64,000 bases of DNA, taken from assembly GCF_000973545.1 (NCBI RefSeq), contig NZ_CP010049.1:1-64000 (forward strand), written 5' to 3'. This document shows, one piece after another, positions 55,781 to 64,000 of this stretch (position 1 is its first letter; the number at the start of each line of letters is the position of its first letter). The position numbers and the translations under genes are program-made. The notes under the pieces are model-generated. The model was not told the DNA's origin. It worked only from the letters and a program-made list of their open reading frames with translations, and searched no databases. The DNA comes from Blochmannia endosymbiont of Camponotus (Colobopsis) obliquus. Its GTDB lineage: Bacteria > Pseudomonadota > Gammaproteobacteria > Enterobacterales > Enterobacteriaceae.

Positions 55781-56163
55781 TTTGATTGTTTTTTGTTATT
55801 TTTTATGGATGTAATTAAGTAATTAAAAAAATTTAAGTATGTGCTGATAAAATAATTGCTCATGATAATTAGCGATATTATTTTTATAGTTTTTTACATT
55901 ATTTTGTTCGAGGTGTATTATTATAATATTTTGATATGTTATTTTTTATAATTCATAGTTATTTGAATGTGTGTAATATATAATCTAGATTATGATTCAA
56001 GAGTATTTAAATTATGCTTTTAATTTTATTAAAATATTTTATTAAATTTCAAGATGTATTTATATACTAAAATGTTTTGTACAAAACATTTTAGTATATT
56101 TTAGAATAAATGAATAATTTTTTATCGCGATAATAATTAGTTTTTTATAAATAATTGTGACTT
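55781..56163. other. Divergent intergenic region between lptC and ibaG
   Basis: About 383 bases. In E. coli kdsC, kdsD, yrbG and the mlaFEDCB genes lie here; I see no trace of them. The region must hold promoters for both directions and contains the 38-bp perfect palindrome listed separately. Confidence 0.4.
56062..56099. repeat. Perfect 38-bp palindrome in the lptC/ibaG divergent region
   Basis: Arms 56062-56080 and 56081-56099 are exact reverse complements with no spacer; the inner core is AATGTTTTGTACAAAACATT. It is 65 bases before the ibaG ATG and 282 bases before lptC. It could be an operator, a leader hairpin for ibaG-murA, or a terminator of antisense transcripts. No known binding motif is recognised. 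Confidence 0.75.
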
Positions 56164-56412
56164 ATGAACAACTATGAAATTGAAGATATTTTAATGCAGT
56201 CTTTATCATTAGATGAGGTATATGTTAATAATGATGGTAAGCATTATGATATTATTGCAATAGGTAAAATTTTTTTAAACATGAATCAAGTAAATAAACA
56301 GAAATTGATTTATTCTTCATTAATGGAGTGTATTTCTGATAATTTTATTCATTCTATATCTATTAGAACATATACTCCAGAAGAATGGAAGTATAAACAG
56401 AGAGTAAAATAA
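56164..56412 (+). CDS. ibaG: BolA-family protein IbaG (YrbA)
   Basis: IbaG is an acid-stress BolA-family protein that works with monothiol glutaredoxin in iron-sulfur cluster handling. It has 82 residues (E. coli 84). It opens NNYEIEDILMQSLSLDEVYV, with the BolA core HYDIIAIG and VNKQKLIYSSLMECI and the end SIRTYTPEEWKYK. In E. coli it is the gene before murA, as here (44 bases to the murA start). Confidence 0.93.
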   Translation: MNNYEIEDILMQSLSLDEVYVNNDGKHYDIIAIGKIFLNMNQVNKQKLIYSSLMECISDNFIHSISIRTYTPEEWKYKQRVK

Positions 56413-56435
56413 TTGTTATATGATTATAAGATTGA

Positions 56436-57716
<1,281 letters not shown>

Positions 57717-57803
57717 TAAGGGTTAATTTTTTGTAACAAATTTACTGAAACAACTGAATAAAATAAAAAGTGACTATTTGTTTAAGATATTTAATCAATA
57801 AAA

Positions 57804-59174
57804 TTAGCGTAATAGTAGAAATATATTAGTATCTCCTCTTATAATATTTAAAGCCATTACCGTTGGTTTTGTATTGAGTATTTTACGTAATTGTGAAATG
57901 TTTTGTACTCTTTCTCTATTTACTCCAATTATTATGTCTCCTTTTTGTAAACCAATAGTTGCAGCAGGAGATTCTTTCACTACATCTTCTACTTGTATTC
58001 CTTTTGCGCCGTCTTTTAAATATCCATTACTTAATGATGCTCCTTGTAATGCTGGAGTTAAAATTTCTTCGCTAGTAGTTGTAGAAGTACTATCATCTAG
58101 TGTTACAGAAATGTTTTGCAATTTACCGTTACGTAAGATACCTAATGTAACAGTTTTTCCAGGTGCAGTAGTACCTACTTTTACTCTTAATTCAGCAAAG
58201 CTTTGTATTGGTTTTTCTCCTACTGAGATAATAATATCTCCAGCTTTAATTTTGGCTTTAGCTGCTGCAGAACCAGGTATAACTTCGCTTACAAATGCAC
58301 CACGTTGAGCATTTATATTAAATGCTTTAGCAATATCAGATGTTAATTCTGTTCCTTTAATTCCTAGTTGTCCACGTTTTACCTCACCAAATTCAATTAA
58401 TTGTTGACTAAGATTTTTGACAATATTACTAGGAATAGCGAAACCAATTCCAATATTACCTCCTCCAGGAGTAAGAATAGCGGTATTAATACCGATTAAT
58501 TCTCCGTGGAGATTGACTAATGCTCCTCCAGAATTTCCTCGATTTATTGAGGCATCTGTCTGAATAAAATTTTCTAAACCTTCGAGATTTAATCCGCTTC
58601 TTCCTAATGCTGAAACTATACCAGAGGTAGCTGTTTGACCTAATCCAAATGGGTTTCCTACAGCAATGGCAAAATCACCAACTTTTAAAGAATCAGAATC
58701 AGCCATTTTAATTTCAGTAAGATTTTTTGATTTAGGTAGTTGCAATAAAGCTAAATCAGTTTGTTCATCATGTCCTACTAATTTAGCATGAAATTCACGT
58801 CCGTCATTAAGTTGTATTTTAATTTTATCAGCACCATTTACCACATGATTATTAGTAATGATATAACCTTTTGTGGAATTAATGATTACCCCCGAACCTA
58901 ATCCTTCAAATGGTCGTGATCCAATATTTCCACCTGGTATATCTGGTCCAAAAAAGTACCTAAATTCTTTAGGTAATGTTAATTTTCTTACTGGTTGAGT
59001 ACCTTCTACATGTACACTAACTACTGCAGGTAGTACTTTGGTCAACATGGGAGCTAAACTAGGTATATTTTCTTCAGTTATTTCGTTTGGCAACGCAGCC
59101 TTATTGTAGGGCATGCAAAAAAAAATGAGTATTAAATTAAGTACTAGTATTTTAAATAAATACATTATTTTCAT
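57804..59174 (-). CDS. degQ: Periplasmic serine protease DegQ (HtrA family)
   Basis: DegQ degrades or refolds misfolded envelope proteins. It has 456 residues (E. coli DegQ 455). A hydrophobic signal peptide spans about residues 5-27. The catalytic triad is His110 (TNNHVV), Asp140 (EQTDLALLQL) and Ser215 (NRGNSGGALV). Two PDZ domains follow (about 275-365 and 380-456). Assignment to DegQ rather than DegP rests on synteny with zapG-zapE-rplM-rpsI. E. coli degS, next to degQ, is absent here. High conservation suggests it is the main envelope protease. Confidence 0.93.
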   Translation of the reverse strand: MKIMYLFKILVLNLILIFFCMPYNKAALPNEITEENIPSLAPMLTKVLPAVVSVHVEGTQPVRKLTLPKEFRYFFGPDIPGGNIGSRPFEGLGSGVIINSTKGYIITNNHVVNGADKIKIQLNDGREFHAKLVGHDEQTDLALLQLPKSKNLTEIKMADSDSLKVGDFAIAVGNPFGLGQTATSGIVSALGRSGLNLEGLENFIQTDASINRGNSGGALVNLHGELIGINTAILTPGGGNIGIGFAIPSNIVKNLSQQLIEFGEVKRGQLGIKGTELTSDIAKAFNINAQRGAFVSEVIPGSAAAKAKIKAGDIIISVGEKPIQSFAELRVKVGTTAPGKTVTLGILRNGKLQNISVTLDDSTSTTTSEEILTPALQGASLSNGYLKDGAKGIQVEDVVKESPAATIGLQKGDIIIGVNRERVQNISQLRKILNTKPTVMALNIIRGDTNIFLLLR

Positions 59175-59464
59175 TCAAATATTAACTCTCAGTTTGTTTT
59201 GTTATCATCGTAGATTTATTTTTTTAATGTTGTACTTTTGGGCAATTTATATGTTCAATTTTTATATTACGCGTTGGACACAAAATTGCAGTTACTATAC
59301 TTGATGTCTAAAGTGATGTATAATTTTTGCAGCATATTGTTAGTAATTACATACTATTGATGTATTTTGTAGTATTTGTTAATGTTAGTTGGTCATTAAT
59401 TTAGATCAGTTAGATATTAAATTGGATATTATTGTAATTAATTTTTTGAGTTTTATCTAAGTGT

Positions 59465-59842
59465 TTATTTATCGGTAATATTTTCTGAATAATCTCGTGG
59501 TTGCATTTTGTTTGATTTGAGATCGTTATTGTTTTTTTTACTTAATGAATCATTATATGGTATTACGTTATATTCTAAATTTTTGTTTTTTAGTAAATCA
59601 TGTATACTATTTGACATATATTGATGGAATTTACAATGATGATTATTAATATCGTTTAATAAAGCTGCGATATGGGTAAAATGATTGATTAGTTTTGTTT
59701 CATATTCGTTTAATTTATTGATATTGTTGTGTGTATAGTTTTTAATCGATAGATTTTGTTTGAATATATATTGTCTCAGCCATGCTATCATGATACCAAG
59801 AATGAGGCCAAATATAAAGCTAATTGATATGTATTTCCACAT
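59465..59842 (-). CDS. zapG: Cell envelope/division protein ZapG (YhcB)
   Basis: YhcB is a membrane-anchored coiled-coil protein involved in envelope growth and division. It has 125 residues (E. coli 132). The N-terminal helix SISFIFGLILGIMIAWL is the anchor; the middle has EYETKLINHFTHIAALLNDI with heptad character; the tail has MQPRDYSE, the conserved short motif of E. coli YhcB (MPRDYSE). It lies between degQ and zapE as in E. coli, with zapE on the opposite strand. Confidence 0.87.
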   Translation of the reverse strand: MWKYISISFIFGLILGIMIAWLRQYIFKQNLSIKNYTHNNINKLNEYETKLINHFTHIAALLNDINNHHCKFHQYMSNSIHDLLKNKNLEYNVIPYNDSLSKKNNNDLKSNKMQPRDYSENITDK

Positions 59843-60049
59843 TATTATACGTACTCCACGTATTTGGTTTAGTTTTCATAAATATTTAGGGATTTGTATT
59901 AATTACGTTACAAATACCAATATTATATGACTTATAATTAGAAAATTCCAGTTACATAGTATTAATTATTCAAATTATAAATAATAGTATTTTGTTTTTT
60001 GTTTATATTCACATAGTATATTTAAAAAAAATAAGGAAATTAATTAACG

Positions 60050-61195
60050 ATGAACAACATTACTCCTCTTTATCTTTATCAAAAAATGCTAGAAAAAGGA
60101 AATTATAAGTATGATTTTTCTCAAGAAATAGTTTTAAGGAAAATGAATGATATTCATCGTCAATTTGTTATTCGTCAGTATAAAACTGCTAATCGTAAAA
60201 TAAAAAAAATTGATAAATTTATTGATTGTTTATTTAGAAAAAGTCACAGGGATACTATTCCACAAGTGATAAAAGGTCTTTATATTTGGGGTGTTACAGG
60301 TAACGGCAAGACTTTATTGATGGATTTATTTTATCGTAGCTTGCCTGGTATGCGAAAGTTACGATTACATTTTCATAGATTTATGGTGTATTTACATAAA
60401 GAAGTCTTTTATTTACAAGGTTATAAAAATCCTTTAGAGATTATAGCTGATAAATTTAAGACAGATATTGATATATTATGTTTTGATGAGTTTTTTGTTT
60501 CTGATATTGTTGATGCAATTTTATTAGGTACTTTGGTAGAAGCTTTTTTTTTACGTGGAATTACTTTGGTTATTACTTCTAATATTGCTCCTGATCAGCT
60601 TTATCTTCATGGTTTTCAACGTAGTAGATTTTTACCTGTTATTAATTTAATTAAAAACCATTGTGATGTTGTTCATGTTGATTCTGTTTGCGATTATCGT
60701 ATGTCTAAAGTTAATGATAAAGGTAATTTATGGTTTGTTCCAATAGGAGATAGTTCTGATCAACAAATGATGAAAATATTTGTTGTATTGTCTGGTAGAT
60801 CTTTTTTTATTAAAAAAGAAAGGATTTTATTAAAAATAAACAATAGATTATTACCGATTATTGCAGTCGTTAACGGTGTTTTATTATTAGATTTTTTTGA
60901 GTTGTGTAAGAATAATTGGTGTTATAATGATTATGTTATATTAGCTCAGAGATTTCATAGCATATTATTACGTAATGTACAACAAATGGGTAGCGATCAA
61001 GAAGACGTTGCTCGTCGTTTTTTGTCTTTAGTTGATGAGTTATATGAACGTCGTGTTAAGTTAGTAATAACTTCTTCTGTTTCAATATCAGAAGTATATA
61101 ATGGAGATATGTTACATTTTGAATATCAACGTTGTTTATCTAGATTATATGAAATGCAAGGAGAAGAATATTTTAATTTGCCGCATAATCCTTAA
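60050..61195 (+). CDS. zapE: Cell division ATPase ZapE (AFG1 family)
   Basis: ZapE is an ATPase that associates with the Z ring at constriction, best known under low oxygen or high temperature. It has 381 residues (E. coli 375). The P-loop GVTGNGKT is at residues 81-88, Walker B is ILCFDEFFVSDIVDAI, and LVITSNIAPDQLY carries sensor 1. Other blocks include LRLHFHRFM and the C-terminal YERRVKLVITSSV. It follows zapG (divergent) and precedes rplM, as in E. coli. Confidence 0.93.
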   Translation: MNNITPLYLYQKMLEKGNYKYDFSQEIVLRKMNDIHRQFVIRQYKTANRKIKKIDKFIDCLFRKSHRDTIPQVIKGLYIWGVTGNGKTLLMDLFYRSLPGMRKLRLHFHRFMVYLHKEVFYLQGYKNPLEIIADKFKTDIDILCFDEFFVSDIVDAILLGTLVEAFFLRGITLVITSNIAPDQLYLHGFQRSRFLPVINLIKNHCDVVHVDSVCDYRMSKVNDKGNLWFVPIGDSSDQQMMKIFVVLSGRSFFIKKERILLKINNRLLPIIAVVNGVLLLDFFELCKNNWCYNDYVILAQRFHSILLRNVQQMGSDQEDVARRFLSLVDELYERRVKLVITSSVSISEVYNGDMLHFEYQRCLSRLYEMQGEEYFNLPHNP

Positions 61196-61388
61196 GTGTA
61201 TTTTAAATTAATTAATTAATGCATGTTTGTGTTTGTATTTTTATGATATTATAAAACGATAATAGATATAGCGGACTGTATTTTATTAAATTATGTTTAT
61301 TACGATTAGAATATCTTAAAGTATTGTATATTTTAATGTGTATATATTAGAGAGATTTATTAGTAAAATAAAATTTTGGATGATTTTA

Positions 61389-61823
61389 ATGAGAACGTTT
61401 GTTGCTAATTCACAAAGTGTTGAACATGTATGGTATGTTATTGACGCAACGCATCATGTTCTTGGGAGGTTTGCATCTCGTATAGCTTGTGTATTACGCG
61501 GTAAGCATAAAGAAGAGTATACTCCTCATGTTGATACTGGGGATTATGTGGTTGTTTTGAATGCAAAAAATATCGTTGTCACTGGTAATAAGTATAAGAA
61601 AAAGTTATATTATCGTCATACTGGTTATGTTGGCGGGATAAAGGAAATAACTTTTGAAAAAATGATGTTATCTAATCCAGAAAGAATTATTGAAATTGCA
61701 GTTAAGGGAATGTTACCTAAAGGTCCTTTGGGTCGTATGATGTATCGTAAACTTAAGGTTTATCCTGAAGCTGAAGGTAAACATTTGCATATGTCGCAAA
61801 AGCTTCGAATTTTAAAATTTTGA
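61389..61823 (+). CDS. rplM: 50S ribosomal protein L13
   Basis: L13 is an early assembly protein of the large subunit. The frame is open from 61338, but the start at 61389 ([20 protein letters not shown]) aligns with E. coli L13 and gives 144 residues against 142. The signature [18 protein letters not shown] and [19 protein letters not shown] are present. A weak GGATG lies nine bases before the ATG. It is directly followed by rpsI, the universal pairing. Confidence 0.96.
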   Translation: MRTFVANSQSVEHVWYVIDATHHVLGRFASRIACVLRGKHKEEYTPHVDTGDYVVVLNAKNIVVTGNKYKKKLYYRHTGYVGGIKEITFEKMMLSNPERIIEIAVKGMLPKGPLGRMMYRKLKVYPEAEGKHLHMSQKLRILKF

Positions 61824-61848
61824 TTATAATTACAAGAGTAATAAATTA

Positions 61849-62241
61849 ATGATTAACAATCAATATTATAGTACAGGTCGCCGTAAAAGTGCATCTGCTC
61901 GTGTATTTATGAAGCAAGGTCATGGTATTATTGTGATTAATAGACAGGTGTGGGATGACTATTTTTGTCAGGAAAGTGTTCGTATAATTGTTACTCAACC
62001 TTTGCGTTTATTAAATATGTTGGATAAATTAGATTTATATATTACTGTTAAAGGTGGAGGGGTATTAGGACAAGCCGGTGCAGTACGTCATGGTATAACT
62101 CGCGCATTAGTAGAATATGATGAAGAATTGCGTATTAAATTACGAGATGCTGGGTTTGTTACTCGAGATTCGCGACAAGTAGAACGTAAAAAGGTTGGGT
62201 TGCGTAAGGCGCGAAAAAGTCCACAATTTTCTAAACGATAA
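61849..62241 (+). CDS. rpsI: 30S ribosomal protein S9
   Basis: S9 reaches with its C-terminal tail into the P site. It has 130 residues, the E. coli length. It opens [19 protein letters not shown]; the middle has [21 protein letters not shown]; it ends in [17 protein letters not shown], with the conserved terminal Lys-Arg that contacts P-site tRNA. It follows rplM after 25 bases. A CAAGAG before the ATG is a weak ribosome binding site. The downstream gene in E. coli, sspA, is absent. Confidence 0.97.
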   Translation: MINNQYYSTGRRKSASARVFMKQGHGIIVINRQVWDDYFCQESVRIIVTQPLRLLNMLDKLDLYITVKGGGVLGQAGAVRHGITRALVEYDEELRIKLRDAGFVTRDSRQVERKKVGLRKARKSPQFSKR

Positions 62242-62752
62242 TAGTAGATTTTTCTCATTGTAGTTTGTTATTATTTTCATTTTTATTTTATTAAAGAAAA
62301 GAGTATGTGATGAATTTAGTAACTTTGATTTATAATGGATTTATGAGTTGCATCAGTATTTTTATATTTGTATTTTAAATATTAATGAAAAATTTTTTAG
62401 GTCATGATAAATTAATTTTTAAATAATTAGTAGTTTGATGTTTTAGTATAAGGTTAAGTATTAACATTTATTATTATTTATTTTTATATAATGTTTTTGC
62501 ATTGATGATGGATAAAATTAAGATTGAGTTGTTATGTAACATATAAATTTTATATTTTGTTGTGTTCAATTTTTCTGATTTTAATATATCGAAAATTTTA
62601 ATCTTTTCTTTTTTTATAGTAAAAATAAGGATGTTGATATTACATCATATTCAGTTTGATTTTTTATAGTAATAAAGAATATTTTTGATTAATTAAAAAA
62701 TTTTAGTATTTTTTTATGATTTTGACTAAGTATAATTTACATTTTATATAAG
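62242..62752. other. Gene-free AT-rich region between rpsI and dolP
   Basis: About 511 bases between convergent gene ends. No remains of sspA or sspB could be recognised, and no clear terminator hairpin was found. Confidence 0.4.
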
Positions 62753-63334
62753 TTATATATAAGTAAAGGCAGTGGTGATGTGTTTTATATCTTTTATGTT
62801 GCTGATTGTATTTATTAACATGTTTTCTTCTTGATGTGTAATTTCTCCTAATAGAAATACTTCTTTGTTCTCTGTAAGAATTTTTATATTTGATAGTATA
62901 ATTTTGTTTTTAATAATTAGATACGAGCGAATTTTAGTAGTTATCCAAAAATCTATACATATTTTACGTAGAGATATTGGTTGATGTAAGCGTATTTCGT
63001 TGAATATCTGTTTAGTGCCTTTTGTTTTTATTGAAATTTGTACGGCTCGTTCAGCAAGTTTTTTATTTGGAGCTTGTCCTGTTAAAAGTACTTTGCCTTG
63101 ATATACAGTATTGATAACTCTTGTGTTTTGTTTGATATTTTTATCTTTTGATAAATTATTAGAAATATAAGTTTCTAATAATTTATCATCTATTTGTGTA
63201 CCTATGCTGCGGGGGTCATTGATACTTTTAGCAGCGATTATAGCAGTACTAATCATTATTCCACTCGTACAATTTTGTAAGATTATAATACATAATGATA
63301 GTATTGGTAGTATAATATGTATTTTAGTTTTCAT
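62753..63334 (-). CDS. dolP: Outer membrane lipoprotein DolP (YraP), BON domains
   Basis: DolP is a two-BON-domain outer-membrane lipoprotein that supports envelope integrity and BAM function. It has 193 residues (E. coli 191). A signal peptide ends in the lipobox LQNC, giving lipidated Cys22. NDPRSIGTQIDD and YQGKVLLTGQAPN mark the first BON domain; DFWITTKIRSYLI and EVFLLGEITHQE the second, ending in ITTAFTYI. In E. coli dolP and rsmI lie in the same neighbourhood. The gene is divergent from rsmI. Confidence 0.93.
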   Translation of the reverse strand: MKTKIHIILPILSLCIIILQNCTSGIMISTAIIAAKSINDPRSIGTQIDDKLLETYISNNLSKDKNIKQNTRVINTVYQGKVLLTGQAPNKKLAERAVQISIKTKGTKQIFNEIRLHQPISLRKICIDFWITTKIRSYLIIKNKIILSNIKILTENKEVFLLGEITHQEENMLINTISNIKDIKHITTAFTYI

Positions 63335-63688
63335 TTTTATACCGTAAATTTAAGTAATTAGCAATTAATAAAATAGTTGATAAATAAAAAAATATGAATA
63401 ATATTTTTGTAAAGTTTTTATCTTTTGTAAAAAGTTATTCTTGTTAGTTTAATGCGTGATGTTATTGTTATCATTATTTAATAATGTTTATTAATTTTGA
63501 TTGGTAATGTGTTTATATTATACTCTAATGATGTTGTGCGTTATTTTATAATATAGAGATAGATTATATAAGTACACATATATAGTGATATATTAACTTG
63601 ATGTTGGTTTTTTTATAAAATATATATAAGGTAATTTTTTTATTTTTTTATTATTTTTTAGAATAATCCATAGTAAGAATGATATTAA
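63335..63688. other. Divergent intergenic region between dolP and rsmI
   Basis: About 354 AT-rich bases that must hold promoters for dolP and rsmI. No repeat or gene was recognised. Confidence 0.35.
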
Positions 63689-64000
63689 ATGATGCAATTG
63701 TGTTCTTCAAATAAAGTTATTACTTCAACTTTATATATAGTACCAACTCCTATTGGTAATTTAGAAGATATAACGTGTAGAGCGCTGTCTGTTTTACAGA
63801 ACGTTGATCTTGTTGCTGCTGAAAATATTCGTCACACTGGTTTATTATTGCAACATTTTTCTATCAGACAATCTTTATTTTCATTTAATGTTCATAATGA
63901 AACACGAAATATTTTAGAGTTGTTATCAAAATTAAAATTGGGATATAGTATTGCTTTAGTATCTAAAGCTGGCACTCCTGTTGTTAATGATCCAGGGTAT
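63689..64000 (+). CDS. rsmI: 16S rRNA (cytidine1402-2'-O)-methyltransferase RsmI, 5' part only
   Basis: RsmI methylates C1402 of 16S rRNA at the ribose, next to the P site. The window ends after 104 codons; E. coli RsmI has 286. The visible part starts at tandem ATGs (63689, 63692) and has [28 protein letters not shown] and [11 protein letters not shown], clear tetrapyrrole-methylase-type hallmarks. Two motifs deviate: AAENIRHTG where the family has AAEDTRHTG, and VSKAGTP where it has VSDAGTP. Whether activity survives cannot be judged from the fragment, though the frame is open throughout. Confidence 0.92.
   Translation, partial: MMQLCSSNKVITSTLYIVPTPIGNLEDITCRALSVLQNVDLVAAENIRHTGLLLQHFSIRQSLFSFNVHNETRNILELLSKLKLGYSIALVSKAGTPVVNDPGY

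Noticed and set aside
57874..58308. A 144-codon plus-strand frame
   Set aside because: Antisense shadow of degQ, without recognisable domain or start context.

Overview
The window is a very AT-rich, gene-sparse stretch of a reduced gammaproteobacterial chromosome. Nearly every gene has an Escherichia coli counterpart, and the order is a condensed version of several E. coli neighbourhoods: the mnmG/atp region, dnaA-dnaN-gyrB-ibpA, glyQS, ubiA-zur-dnaB-ssb, ridA-argI-valS-holC-pepA-lptFG-leuX, lptCAB, and murA-degQ-zapG-zapE-rplM-rpsI. I see no insertion sequences, phage genes or CRISPR arrays. Intergenic gaps are long, and one large pseudogene is decaying in place. Together this points to an obligate insect endosymbiont, most like Blochmannia (Blochmanniella) of camponotine ants, with the numbering opened at mnmG as is usual for those genomes. 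The genus assignment is an inference from gene content and order.

Layout. 1-10.4 kb: mnmG, the complete F1Fo ATP synthase set atpBEFHAGDC without atpI, and glmU. 10.4-14.4 kb (minus strand): mnmE, yidC, a yidD segment that reads in frame into yidC, rnpA and rpmH. 14.4-21.2 kb: a full-length dnaA pseudogene, then intact dnaN, gyrB (recF missing between them) and ibpA. 21.4-31 kb: an AI-2E-family membrane protein, glyQS, sodA, prlC and pitA. 31.5-41.1 kb: ubiA, zur, dnaB, ssb, a YjcE-type Na+/H+ antiporter and gltP. 41.3-51.2 kb: ridA, argI, valS, holC, pepA, lptF, lptG and tRNA-Leu(CAA). 51.4-53.1 kb: a Zur-box-like palindrome, a small membrane ORF and the ATPase and permease of a metal (probably zinc) ABC transporter. 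53.9-64 kb: lptBAC, ibaG, murA, degQ, zapG, zapE, rplM, rpsI, dolP and the start of rsmI.

How the parts fit. The window supplies oxidative phosphorylation machinery, envelope building (GlmU and MurA for peptidoglycan; LptB, A, C, F and G, five of the seven LPS transport proteins; YidC and DolP for membranes), envelope quality control (DegQ), tRNA wobble modification (MnmG with MnmE), replication proteins (beta clamp, gyrase B, DnaB, SSB, pol III chi) and a small zinc circuit (Zur plus transporter).

The most notable observations are: (1) dnaA is present as an end-to-end pseudogene that still has its GTG start context, Shine-Dalgarno sequence, recognisable P-loop and DnaA-box-binding region, although dnaA is reported as simply absent from the published B. 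floridanus genome; (2) a perfect 84-bp palindrome lies between the convergent glyS and sodA, and other long perfect palindromes sit in intergenic gaps; (3) a perfect 16-bp-arm palindrome resembling a Zur operator precedes the metal transporter genes, which lack a linked substrate-binding protein; (4) yidD has lost its stop codon and is continuous with yidC; (5) RsmI carries substitutions in otherwise near-invariant motifs.
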